Source: Pontibacter qinzhouensis
Lineage (GTDB): Bacteria > Bacteroidota > Bacteroidia > Cytophagales > Hymenobacteraceae
NCBI RefSeq assembly: GCF_008017455.1
Contig: NZ_VRTY01000056.1
Span: forward strand, 1-39,886
Direction of reading: 5' to 3'
Length of the DNA: 39,886 nucleotides
The position numbers and the translations under genes are program-made. This document shows positions 22,148 through 30,989 of this stretch, in pieces. Below the pieces are notes generated by a model. That model was not told where the DNA came from, did not search any database, and saw only the letters and a list, made by a program, of their open reading frames with translations. Every line of letters begins with the position of its first letter. The first letter of the stretch is position 1.

Positions 22148-25036
22148 ATGAGTAAATTTTTTACCCTGTTATGTACATCCCTTCTGGTAGTCATACAAAT
22201 AAGTTACGCCCAAACAGAATCTGTATTAAAATCAGCAGGTAATTATTCTGTAATAGCTAATACAGAAGTTACCAACTCCGGCATTACCAGCATTGGTGGC
22301 AACCTGGCTATATATCCTGGTAACCGGATTGTTGACCCAGGTGATGGGCTGGTTGTACCTGGTAGAAAAGAAACCGGAACCAGTACAGCTGAAACTGCAC
22401 AAAACCATGCGAAGGAGGCATACGATGCACTTACTACACGCACCGTTACCAGGAACCTCGGAAACGTAATCGGTAACCGGCAGATACTTACGCCGGGCGT
22501 TTACTACATTCCCGGAGATGCCACGCTGAGCAACATTCTGATTCTGGATGGGCAGCGAAGTTTCGATTCTCAGTTTATATTTATTATCGACGGAGATTTT
22601 AGCTCTACCTCCCCGGCCTCCCCGGGTGTTACCAGTGCAGGTGTATTGCCGCAGAATGGGGCGCAGGCAGATAATGTTTTCTGGGTTGTTAAGGGTAAAG
22701 CAGATATTGGTGTATCTACTTTATTAATGGGGAGCATTTTGGCGCAGGAAAGCGTTACACTCCGCTCGGGGGCCAGCCTTATTGGCAGTGCCATATCTTT
22801 GAACAGCAGCGTTAACCTGGAAAACAACAACATCTATCTCACCAATATTATTTATGCTAACCTCGGTGTAACTAAAGTAGCGCAGCCAGCCAATGGCCGC
22901 TATACGGTTGGTGGTACAGTTACCTATGTTATAACAGCACGCAACAGCGGCGCAGACTCCGGCACTGCCACCAACGTGCGTGTAAGTGAGCAGTTCCCCA
23001 GCACTCTCGAATTTGTACATGCCGAGCCTTCTAAAGGTACATACAACCCGGAAACGAATGTCTGGGTGGTAGGTAATATAGAAGCCGAAACATCGGCTAC
23101 GCTCACCATTACATTTAAAATTCTGGCAGCCGGTAATCTGGTGAACAACGTTGTTGTTACTTCGGATACCCCGGATCCAGATCCGGAAGATGACGAAGAC
23201 GAAGACCCTATTGTTGTAATCTGTACAAACCCTGACCTGGTTATAACAGGCGATGCCTCTTTTTGCCCCGGGATACCTTTTTTAAACTATACCGTAACGG
23301 AAGTAGTAGGTGGTACTTATGTTTATGAAACAACTGGCGGATTAAGTATTGAGTCGCAGTCTGGCAACACAGTGCGGATAGGACTTGGTACGAGCGTTAC
23401 AGGCGGAACTTTAACCGTGAGAGTAACAGACCAGTGCGGCGATGTTTACACTGCTACACAAATTATAGGTGGAGTAAATGTTTTACCAACTCTTCCTGTT
23501 ATAGACGGACCTGCATTAATATGTCCAAACAGTGAAGCTGTATTTACTGCAACTGGCGGTAGTGCCGGTTTAACCTATAATTGGGTTGTAACAGGCGGTT
23601 TACAGATAGAAAACACCACCGATAATACAGTTACAGTTAGAGCCGGAAGCACAGGCGGTACCTTAAGTGTAAGCAGCACCAATAGTTGCGCGCTTACCAG
23701 CCCTCCAGCCACTATTACTATTGCCACAACCACACCTCTTGCTGCCTTAGCTGCCATTGAGGGCCCAACTGCCATATGTGCTGGAACTAATGCCACCTTC
23801 TCTGTGCCGGTACTTGCGGCAGATGCCAGCTACGAGTGGGGCTACTCAGGTAATTGGACCATAATTAGCGAAGGGATAGTAAATGGTCGGTATACAGTAA
23901 ATGCACGGTTTGCAGAGGTTACTACAGGTTCTCTTACTTTAACAGCAACAAACGCCTGTGGCACAGTTACTGCCACACCAGTTGCTGTAACTGTATCGTC
24001 TGGGGCACCTGCTGCACCCGTTGATATAACAGCCGGTGGTGCTGCATGTGCAGGCGAGCAGGTTGCATACAGCATTAGCCCTGTGAACAATGCAGCTAGG
24101 TATGAGTGGACTGTAACAGGTACAGGTTGGTCTATTGCAGGTGATAATACCGGAGCTACTGTTACCGCCATAGCCGGTGCCGGAGCTGGCATACTCTCTG
24201 TAAAAGCAGTAAATGGCTGCGGAGAGAGTAGCACCTCCACTTTAAATGTTACGGGCGCAGAAACATTGGGTACAGTAGGAACCATAGCTGGATCAGCCAC
24301 AACTTGCGAAGGAACTACAGGACTGCAATATTCTATAGGTAACGTTGCCAGAGCAACTTCCTACACTTGGTCGGTGCCAGCTGGCTGGACGATAACAGCA
24401 GGTCAGGGAACAACGGGTATTACAGTAAGAGCAGGAGCCGGTAGTGGTTCGGTTTCAGTTGTGGCTTCAAATGCCTGTACTACTGGCAATGCATCTCTTG
24501 CTGTTTCTTCGGTGCCACCAGTTGCTGCTGCCACTATTACCGATATCAGCGACCTGTGCAATGGGCTTGCCTTTAACACAAACCCGGTTGCCGGAGCCAC
24601 TACGTATACCTGGAGCGTTCCGAATGGCTTTACCATTCTGTCGGGGCAGGGAAGTACCAGCATAAGAGTACGTGCCGATGCAGCGAATGCATTTGGAAGT
24701 GTAACACTGGTTGCCAGCAATGGCATTTGCGAGAGCCCTGCTGCCTCAGCACCTATCGACCTGGCGCGCGTAGACGGAGCCCTTGATTTCCCGAAAGCAT
24801 TTAGCCCGAACGGTGATGGCATCAACGATAACTGGGTTATATCTAACATCTCGAAATACAGTAACCAGGTAACCCTGTTTAACCGTTGGGGGTCTGAAGT
24901 ATACCGCAAAACAGACTACCAGAACGACTGGAACGGCAACGGGCTGGAAGCAGGAACTTACTTCTATAAAGTGAGTGTGCGGCAGTGCGACAACACCAAC
25001 AGAGAATACACGGGCTATGTCATGATCTTCCGCTAA
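22148..25036 (+). CDS. Ice-binding-like (DUF3494) multidomain surface protein with T9SS type B C-terminal domain
   Basis: The 962-residue product has a signal peptide (cleavage near residue 21) and a DUF3494 ice-binding-like beta-solenoid (about 25-233: SAGNYSVIANTEVTNSG, LTPGVYYIPGDATLS, NGAQADNVFWVVKGKADIG, GSILAQESVTLRSGASLIG). A DUF11 domain (about 237-340) and the acidic linker DPDPEDDEDED follow. Then come six PKD/Ig-like repeats of about 80-90 residues (358-870), recognisable by W-V/S-TGG and N-x-C motifs. The CHU_C/type B sorting domain closes it (about 880-962: FSPNGDGINDNW, LFNRWGSEVYR, NDWNGNGLEAGTYFYKV). The layout suggests a T9SS-exported adhesin. DUF3494 members bind ice, but homologues with unknown ligands exist, so ice binding is inference. 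Confidence 0.92.
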   Translation: MSKFFTLLCTSLLVVIQISYAQTESVLKSAGNYSVIANTEVTNSGITSIGGNLAIYPGNRIVDPGDGLVVPGRKETGTSTAETAQNHAKEAYDALTTRTVTRNLGNVIGNRQILTPGVYYIPGDATLSNILILDGQRSFDSQFIFIIDGDFSSTSPASPGVTSAGVLPQNGAQADNVFWVVKGKADIGVSTLLMGSILAQESVTLRSGASLIGSAISLNSSVNLENNNIYLTNIIYANLGVTKVAQPANGRYTVGGTVTYVITARNSGADSGTATNVRVSEQFPSTLEFVHAEPSKGTYNPETNVWVVGNIEAETSATLTITFKILAAGNLVNNVVVTSDTPDPDPEDDEDEDPIVVICTNPDLVITGDASFCPGIPFLNYTVTEVVGGTYVYETTGGLSIESQSGNTVRIGLGTSVTGGTLTVRVTDQCGDVYTATQIIGGVNVLPTLPVIDGPALICPNSEAVFTATGGSAGLTYNWVVTGGLQIENTTDNTVTVRAGSTGGTLSVSSTNSCALTSPPATITIATTTPLAALAAIEGPTAICAGTNATFSVPVLAADASYEWGYSGNWTIISEGIVNGRYTVNARFAEVTTGSLTLTATNACGTVTATPVAVTVSSGAPAAPVDITAGGAACAGEQVAYSISPVNNAARYEWTVTGTGWSIAGDNTGATVTAIAGAGAGILSVKAVNGCGESSTSTLNVTGAETLGTVGTIAGSATTCEGTTGLQYSIGNVARATSYTWSVPAGWTITAGQGTTGITVRAGAGSGSVSVVASNACTTGNASLAVSSVPPVAAATITDISDLCNGLAFNTNPVAGATTYTWSVPNGFTILSGQGSTSIRVRADAANAFGSVTLVASNGICESPAASAPIDLARVDGALDFPKAFSPNGDGINDNWVISNISKYSNQVTLFNRWGSEVYRKTDYQNDWNGNGLEAGTYFYKVSVRQCDNTNREYTGYVMIFR

Positions 25037-25070
25037 GCTCACCTGATAATAACTTAATACGAATTACCAT

Positions 25071-26003
25071 ATGAAATTACTTTATACGCTGCTGGCCCTC
25101 CTGCTCACCTTTGCGGCAAGTGCCCAGCAAAACCCCCAGTACTCGCAATATATTTTTAACAGCATGGCTATTAACCCGGCCTACACCGGGAGCAAAAAAG
25201 TGCTCAACTTTAACGCTTTTCACCGTTCGCAGTGGACCTCTATAGAAGGGGCGCCCACTACCAGCAGCCTGCTTGTAGATGGGCTGGTGGCAAACGATAA
25301 ACTTGGCCTTGGCTTAGATATAACCCGCGACAAGATTGGTGCCCTCACCAATACGGCAGCTTATGCCAATGTAGCGGTGCGAGTGCCTCTGAGCGAACAA
25401 AGTACCCTGAGCCTGGGAGTAGCACCGGGCTTTAAGCAACGTTCTTTAAACGGTTTAGAACTAGGTATAATCGACGATCCATCTATCCCGACAGGCAACG
25501 AAACCTCCTTTAGGCCAGATGTTAAGCTTGGTTTGTATTTCAATACGAATCGCTTTTATGCAGGTGTGTCTGCTGCAGATCTGTTAAACTTTGAAGATGA
25601 CCTGGAACTGAGTACTCAAAGGCATTATTTCTTTACCACGGGCTATGTGTTCGACCTGGGCAGCTCGCTTAAGTTTAAACCCAGCGTACTCATAAAAGAA
25701 GATTTTAAGGCACCTGCCAACGTAGACTTAAATGCTTTTCTGCTGATAAAAGATATCTTATGGCTTGGTGGCTCTTACCGTACCAGCATGAACCTCTTTA
25801 ACGAGAACCCAGCTACCGATGCGCGTAACAGAACTGCTCTGGCGCTGATCGGGCAGATCCAGATCAGCAAAGCGTTCAGGTTAGGCTATGGCTACGATGT
25901 TATGCTGAACGATTTCAAAGGTGTGAGCACGCACGAAATTTCGGTAGGGTACTACCTGTTCGGCAAAAAGAATGTGCCGATGCTGACACCGCAATACTTT
26001 TAA
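25071..26003 (+). CDS. Type IX secretion PorP/SprF family outer-membrane protein
   Basis: The 310-residue product has a signal peptide (MKLLYTLLALLLTFAASAQ) and the hallmark start QQNPQYSQYIFNSMAINPAYTGSKK, with FHRSQWTSIEGAPTT. A predicted beta-barrel ends with VGYYLFGKKNVPMLTPQYF. SprF is needed for surface display of the type B substrate SprB, and genes of this family usually stand directly after their substrate, as here (34 bp after the DUF3494 protein gene). It therefore probably serves that protein. The OmpA-family gene follows after 18 bp, so the three form one operon. Confidence 0.95.
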   Translation: MKLLYTLLALLLTFAASAQQNPQYSQYIFNSMAINPAYTGSKKVLNFNAFHRSQWTSIEGAPTTSSLLVDGLVANDKLGLGLDITRDKIGALTNTAAYANVAVRVPLSEQSTLSLGVAPGFKQRSLNGLELGIIDDPSIPTGNETSFRPDVKLGLYFNTNRFYAGVSAADLLNFEDDLELSTQRHYFFTTGYVFDLGSSLKFKPSVLIKEDFKAPANVDLNAFLLIKDILWLGGSYRTSMNLFNENPATDARNRTALALIGQIQISKAFRLGYGYDVMLNDFKGVSTHEISVGYYLFGKKNVPMLTPQYF

Positions 26004-26021
26004 TTTTTAGCAGTACATTAT

Positions 26022-27986
26022 ATGAACTATAAATATACGCCCCTTTATATTTTTATTGCTCTTACGCTCTGCCTGGCAACCAATGCGCAGGCGCAGCTAC
26101 GGAAGGCAGACCGACTTTACAGTAACTACGAATTTGCCCTGGCACTGGAGCAATATGAGCAGGCTATAGCCAAACGTACCCCTGACTTACAGACAGCCCA
26201 ACGCATAGCCGACTCCTATCGCCTGACCCGCCGCAGCCAGGAAGCAGAAACCTGGTACGCGAAAGTGGTCAACATGCAAGGCCGGCATCCTCAGAACCTA
26301 TACAATTATGCCGAAGCGCTCCGCAGCAACGGCAAACACGAAGAAGCAAAGAAGCACTACATGGCCTGGGGCGAAGAACTGCCTGAGATGGCTCCCATGG
26401 CTCAGCAAAAAATACAGGCTTGCGATAAAGCAGCAGAATGGATGAGCAAGTTGCCTGTGGCAGAAGTGAAGGCAGTGCCTGAGCTAAATGCAGCTGCGTT
26501 TTCTGATTTCAGCCCGATAAGTTTTGGGCAGGGCATTATTTTCAGCTCCGACCGTGCAGCCGGTAACCAAACCAAAACGTTTGGCTGGACCGGAAGACCC
26601 TACCTGAAATTGTTTAAAGCAGAGAAAAATGCTGCAGGCAGTTACGGTGCCCCTACAGCCTTGACTACTGAAATAAACTCCTCTTATCACAATGCCGCAG
26701 CTACTGCTGCCGAAGCTGGGCAGGAGCTGTACTTTACCAGAACTCACCTGATTAAAAACAAAGCTTACGGAAACCCCGACCCTACCAGCTGGGTAGAAAA
26801 AAACCAGCAAGTGCCGGAGTATGTGAGCCGGCTCGAAATTTTTAAAGCACAAAAGCAGGGAGACTCCTGGACAAACGTGCAGCCTTTCGCCTACAACAAA
26901 ATAGAAGAGTATTCGGTTGGGCACCCGGCTCTGTCGCCAGATGGTAACGTGCTGTACTTTGTGTCTGATATGCCAGGCGGGCAAGGAGCTACCGATATTT
27001 ACTATACCGTTCGGCAGCAGGATGGCAGTTGGGGCAAACCTGTAAATGCCGGAAGTACGATTAACACAGCAGGCAACGAAAGCTTTCCGTATGTAGACAA
27101 AAACGGCAAATTATTCTTTGCTTCTGATGGTCACGTAGGTTTAGGCGGGTTGGATATTTTTGCAGCAGATGGTCCGCATAACGCCTGGACAAGTGTGAAA
27201 AATCTCGGTTACCCTATTAACTCGTCTAAGAATGATTACGGTATTATGTTCGATAGCGTGAACGTGAGCGGGCTTTTATCTTCTAACCGCGATGCTGCTA
27301 ACGGAACCGACGATATCTACCAGTTTAACATGTTGCAAGAGGCAGTGATACTTGCCATTAGAACACTGGAGCGAAAGCAGAACCAGCAGAAACGTACTGT
27401 TGAAGCACCGCTTCCTCAAGCAAGAGTAAAAGTTACGCAACAGCAGCTAACCGACTCTACTGTATTTGTAACTGATGTAAACGGAAAATATTTTCTGGAA
27501 AGCCGCAAAGGCAACACCTATACTTTCGAAGGTAAAAAGGACGGCTTCCTGAACCAATCGGTTGAAATAGAGGTACCCGTTACGGCCCGCGACACGGTAG
27601 AGGTAACGCTCTTATTCGATAAGAGCACCGCTGGCATTGCCATTGTGCTGGAGAAAATTTACTACGACCTCGATAAATGGGCCATAAGACCAGACGCTGC
27701 CAGAGAACTGGACAAACTGGTGAAGGTATTAAAAGCAAACCCGGCCATCAAGATTGAAATGAGCTCACACACCGACAGCCGCGAGGGATTTGCCTACAAC
27801 CAGCTCCTTTCGGAGAGAAGGGCACAAGCCGCAGTAGATTATCTTATTTCTAAAGGAATCGGTAAAGAGAGGCTTACAGCAAAAGGATACGGCAAAACCA
27901 GACTGGTAAACGGCTGTATCGATGGAGTGCCTTGCTCTGAGCAGGAGCATCAGCTAAACCGCAGAACCGAGTTTAAAATAAAATAG
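26022..27986 (+). CDS. OmpA family protein with TPR, propeller and peptidoglycan-binding domains (PorE-like)
   Basis: The 654-residue exported protein shows, in order, a signal peptide, TPR-like helices (about 27-140), WD40/PD40-like propeller repeats (about 160-445: ALSPDGNVLYFVSDMPGGQGATDIYY; FASDGHVGLGGLDIFAAD), a CarboxypepD_reg-like domain (about 465-535) and an OmpA C-terminal domain (about 545-654: IYYDLDKWAIRPDAARELD, SHTDSREGFAYNQLLSERRA, LNRRTEFKIK). The last binds peptidoglycan. PorE, a T9SS component, has this build, and paralogues like this accompany SprF-type genes. It probably anchors the export or display machinery of the upstream adhesin-like protein. Confidence 0.93.
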   Translation: MNYKYTPLYIFIALTLCLATNAQAQLRKADRLYSNYEFALALEQYEQAIAKRTPDLQTAQRIADSYRLTRRSQEAETWYAKVVNMQGRHPQNLYNYAEALRSNGKHEEAKKHYMAWGEELPEMAPMAQQKIQACDKAAEWMSKLPVAEVKAVPELNAAAFSDFSPISFGQGIIFSSDRAAGNQTKTFGWTGRPYLKLFKAEKNAAGSYGAPTALTTEINSSYHNAAATAAEAGQELYFTRTHLIKNKAYGNPDPTSWVEKNQQVPEYVSRLEIFKAQKQGDSWTNVQPFAYNKIEEYSVGHPALSPDGNVLYFVSDMPGGQGATDIYYTVRQQDGSWGKPVNAGSTINTAGNESFPYVDKNGKLFFASDGHVGLGGLDIFAADGPHNAWTSVKNLGYPINSSKNDYGIMFDSVNVSGLLSSNRDAANGTDDIYQFNMLQEAVILAIRTLERKQNQQKRTVEAPLPQARVKVTQQQLTDSTVFVTDVNGKYFLESRKGNTYTFEGKKDGFLNQSVEIEVPVTARDTVEVTLLFDKSTAGIAIVLEKIYYDLDKWAIRPDAARELDKLVKVLKANPAIKIEMSSHTDSREGFAYNQLLSERRAQAAVDYLISKGIGKERLTAKGYGKTRLVNGCIDGVPCSEQEHQLNRRTEFKIK

Positions 27987-28071
27987 GCATCACTGATGTG
28001 CTAGGTTTGTAACAAAGCACTTTATAGGAAGTTTTGTTGCATAAATCAACCTGTAACAGTGTTCTCTTCTA

Positions 28072-28128
28072 AATTATTCGAATGAAAATAGCCTCCAAAA
28101 GGTTTTGCATCTGAATTTTGCCAAGGGT
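28072..28128 (+). repeat. Dispersed 57-bp element, copy 9
   Basis: AATTATTCGAATGAAAA, core TAGCCTCCAAAAGGTTTT, end GCCAAGGGT. It lies 85 bases after the OmpA-family stop, sense orientation. The bases after the end (CCACCCGACA) match copy 11. Confidence 0.82.
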
Positions 28129-28161
28129 CCACCCGACAAGTTTTAGTTGAATGTACTTAGT

Positions 28162-28210
28162 AAATAGACAAGCTCTGCCGAACCGAACCGGCAGAGCTTG
28201 TCTATTTTTA
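28162..28210. terminator. 19-bp perfect stem terminator closing the T9SS operon
   Basis: Arms AAATAGACAAGCTCTGCCG (28162-28180) and CGGCAGAGCTTGTCTATTT (28189-28207) with an 8-base loop, followed by TTA. Confidence 0.9.
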
Positions 28211-28241
28211 AACGGCTCGTTATACCTGGCGTGGCTCCTAA

Positions 28242-28298
28242 ACCCTTGACCAAAAAATGGCTGAAATCTTTTTGGAGGCCTTTTTCATTCGAATAATT
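28242..28298 (-). repeat. Dispersed 57-bp element, copy 10
   Basis: On the - strand AATTATTCGAATGAAAA, core AGGCCTCCAAAAAGATTT, end TCAAGGGT. It mirrors copy 9 around the terminator. Confidence 0.82.
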
Positions 28299-28356
28299 TG
28301 CTTCCTGACAAGGGTGTAATTAAAAAGCCTTACCTGAGAAAGGAGCAGAAGCGAGC

Positions 28357-28385
28357 TTGCCTCTGAAACGGACAAAGGTATTTTG
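28357..28385 (+). promoter_or_regulatory. Possible promoter of the TonB-dependent receptor gene
   Basis: TTG (28357-28359), 19 bases, then TATTTTG (28379-28385), one base short of TAnnTTTG. The leader would be about 55 bases. No Fur-like site was recognised. Confidence 0.4.
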
Positions 28386-28447
28386 CTTTAAATAAAGGCC
28401 AACCCTGAAGTGCACCTGCCCGTTCTCTTAAAATCAAATACGATTTC

Positions 28448-30748
28448 ATGAAACAAAATTTACGAAGGCTGCTTTTTCTGTTCTTTCTATTCGCCGGGTT
28501 GTTGCCATCTTCTTTGTGGGCTCAGTCTGTTATACAAGGCAAGGTGCTGGATGCGCGTAGCCGCCAGCCGCTGGAGGGGGTAACAGTTACAGCAGCCGCA
28601 ACCAATCTTCAAATCATCAGCGATCAAAACGGCGAATTCAGTATTCCTGCCGATGGCCCTTCTGCTACAATTAATTTTCAGTTAATTGGCTACAGTGCTC
28701 GCACCCTGGAAGTGCGACTGCCATTGCAGGAAACCTTGCAGATTGCCTTACAACCTACTGCCACAAACTTATCTGAGGTAATCGTAACCGGCTACGAGAA
28801 CAACCGCCGATTACTCGAAACAGCCGGAGCCATAAGCGTAGTAGACAGCGAAGTAATACAACGGTTCGACGAAAGCTCGCTGGTGCGTGCGGTAAATACA
28901 GTGCCGGGGGTGCGTATGGAGGAAAGAGCCCCTGCCAGTTACCGCATCTCCATCAGGGGGAGCAGCCTGCGTTCGCCATACGGCGTGCGCAACGTAAAAA
29001 TGTATATGGGCGATGTGCCGCTTACCGAAGCGAGCGGTGTTACCATGCTAAACATGCTGGATGCCGGTAACATTGGCCGCATGGAAATACTGAAAGGGCC
29101 GGTAGGAAGCATATATGGAGCAGGTACAGGAGGGGCCATATTGCTGGAGCCGAAACGTGCCGCACCCGGAGAGCACCAACTGGAAGTAGGCGCGACCACT
29201 GGTTCTTACGGGTTCCGGCGCTATGCCGTAACTGCCTCTACAGGAGGAGAAAAAGCCAATGCACTGGTGCAGTTTACAAAGCAGCAGTACGATGGCTACC
29301 GCGAGCACACGGCCATGGAGCGCGATGTATTTCTGCTCTCCACCAATTTCTATCCTACCGAGAATCAAACCATCTCCGCGTTTCTTATTTACTCAGACTT
29401 GTTCTACCAGTTACCAGGTGCGCTTACACAGGAGCAGTATAACGAAAACCCGCGCCAGGCCCGTGGAGGTACCTTAGGTAGTGTGGCCCAGAATGCCACC
29501 ATGAACATGGATGGCGTAAACGTGGGGCTCTCGCATGAGTATAAGTTCAGTAACAACTGGCGTAACATTACCTCTGTTTATGGGTTGATCCGCGCGCAGG
29601 ACCACCCGTTTAACACCGACTACGAGCGAAATGCCAACCAGGAATATGGCCTCAGGTCGCGGCTTACTCATACGGCTGCAATAGGAGCAACCGAGGCAGT
29701 TTTTACCGTAGGCGGCGAATATCAGAGAGGGTTTCAGGTGGCACGCACCTACGACAACAATGGCGGGAATGTAGGCCTGATGCGCTCTGACGACGAATTA
29801 ATTGCCGAAACTGGATTATTGTTTGCTCAAGCCGAGTTTAAGTTGCCTGCAGATTGGATCGCTACCGCAGCGCTCAGCTACAACGACACCCGCTACTATA
29901 TTACCCGCTTGCAGCAGGCGGCTGCTGGAGAGGAGTTTAAGTTTAATCGAGATTTCGCTGCCGTACTTTCGCCACGGGTAGCTTTGCTCAAACGGCTTTC
30001 TGCTACTATTTCGGCGCATGCCAGTGTTAGTGCCGGCTACTCTCCACCCACCGAAGAAGAAATCCTGACTTCAGATGGCGTATTAAATCAGGAACTTGAA
30101 GCGGAGAAAGGCCTGAACTACGAAGCTGGCGTTCGGGGCACCATGCTCAACGGGCGCCTGAACTTCGATGTAGTCGGTTTTTCTTTCCGGTTAAACGAGA
30201 CCATTGTGAGTCGGCAGGAGTTGTCGAGTATTGCTGTTTTCCGGAATGTAGGTTCAACAAGGCAGAATGGAATCGAAACAGCTTTGGCTTTTACCATTTT
30301 AGAAGAACCCTTGGCTCCTGTGAACCTGCTCAAGCTGTGGGGTAGCTACACCTATAACCATTTCAGGTTCCGGGAATATCAGCAGGGCGAAACCATACTA
30401 TCTGGTAACCAGTTAACAGGCGTGGCACCACACATGGCAACTGCAGGCCTCGACTTGGCAACGCGCATCGGGTTTTACCTGAACCTCACTTCTAATTATG
30501 TAGATGAAATTCCGCTGAATGATGAGAATACAGTTTTCTCTGATTCGTTTCTGATAATGGGAGCGCGCGCGGGAGTGAGGCGAACTTTAGGCAAACAGTT
30601 AGCTATTGATGCTTTCTTTGGTGCCGAGAATCTTACAAACCAGAAATACAGCCTCGGCAACGATCTCAACGCTTTTGGTGCCCGCTTCTATCAGCCAGCC
30701 GCAGACAGGAATTATTATGGCGGCCTTTCGTTGCGGTACGCGCTTTGA
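28448..30748 (+). CDS. TonB-dependent outer-membrane receptor
   Basis: The 766-residue receptor has a signal peptide (cleavage near residue 25), a CarboxypepD_reg-like domain (about 28-113: IQGKVLDARSRQPLEGVTVT), a plug (about 118-230: VVDSEVIQRFDESSLVRAVNTVPGV split over two strands; RISIRGSSLRSPYGVRN) and a 22-strand-type barrel ending GGLSLRYAL with the typical NLTNQKYSLGNDLNAFGARFYQPA stretch. The plug resembles siderophore/iron-complex receptors (FecA-like) rather than SusC glycan receptors, and no SusD gene is present. The downstream flavodoxin-fold gene could reduce the imported ligand, but the substrate is not readable. Confidence 0.94.
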   Translation: MKQNLRRLLFLFFLFAGLLPSSLWAQSVIQGKVLDARSRQPLEGVTVTAAATNLQIISDQNGEFSIPADGPSATINFQLIGYSARTLEVRLPLQETLQIALQPTATNLSEVIVTGYENNRRLLETAGAISVVDSEVIQRFDESSLVRAVNTVPGVRMEERAPASYRISIRGSSLRSPYGVRNVKMYMGDVPLTEASGVTMLNMLDAGNIGRMEILKGPVGSIYGAGTGGAILLEPKRAAPGEHQLEVGATTGSYGFRRYAVTASTGGEKANALVQFTKQQYDGYREHTAMERDVFLLSTNFYPTENQTISAFLIYSDLFYQLPGALTQEQYNENPRQARGGTLGSVAQNATMNMDGVNVGLSHEYKFSNNWRNITSVYGLIRAQDHPFNTDYERNANQEYGLRSRLTHTAAIGATEAVFTVGGEYQRGFQVARTYDNNGGNVGLMRSDDELIAETGLLFAQAEFKLPADWIATAALSYNDTRYYITRLQQAAAGEEFKFNRDFAAVLSPRVALLKRLSATISAHASVSAGYSPPTEEEILTSDGVLNQELEAEKGLNYEAGVRGTMLNGRLNFDVVGFSFRLNETIVSRQELSSIAVFRNVGSTRQNGIETALAFTILEEPLAPVNLLKLWGSYTYNHFRFREYQQGETILSGNQLTGVAPHMATAGLDLATRIGFYLNLTSNYVDEIPLNDENTVFSDSFLIMGARAGVRRTLGKQLAIDAFFGAENLTNQKYSLGNDLNAFGARFYQPAADRNYYGGLSLRYAL

Positions 30749-30753
30749 ATTTC

Positions 30754-30790
30754 GAATGAGTGAATGATTGAGTGAATAGTTTTGATTGAG
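30754..30790 (+). repeat. GAATGAGT-type degenerate tandem repeat, left arm
   Basis: GAATGAGTGAATGATTGAGT runs on into GAATAGTTTTGATTGAG. Its rough reverse complement lies at 30943-30977, just before the next gene. Confidence 0.55.
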
Positions 30791-30942
30791 AGACAAAAAT
30801 TTGGGTAAAATAGTTGTCAGCAGAATGTTGAAAAGCCTGAATCGCGAAGTGCCTTACGCACTGTTGTTACGTAAATACAGCATGCACTTTACCTTTCATC
30901 AGGAGTTGCAACAGTAGAGATGTTCCTGATTTAAAAGATCAC

Positions 30943-30977
30943 ATTCACTTAATCACTCCATCAAAATCCATTCATTC
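30943..30977 (-). repeat. GAATGAGT-type degenerate tandem repeat, right arm
   Basis: On the + strand it reads ATTCACTTAATCACTCCATC, then AAAATCCATTCATTC, an imperfect inverse of 30754-30790, 13 bases before the flavodoxin-fold gene. Confidence 0.55.
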
Positions 30978-30989
30978 AAAATTTTAACC

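Larger units (their letters stand above)
27987..28447. other. Gene-free stretch with terminator between inverted repeat elements
   Basis: A strong terminator (28162-28207) lies between copies 9 and 10 of the 57-bp element, which point toward each other. A near-consensus promoter for the receptor gene follows at 28357. Confidence 0.8.
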
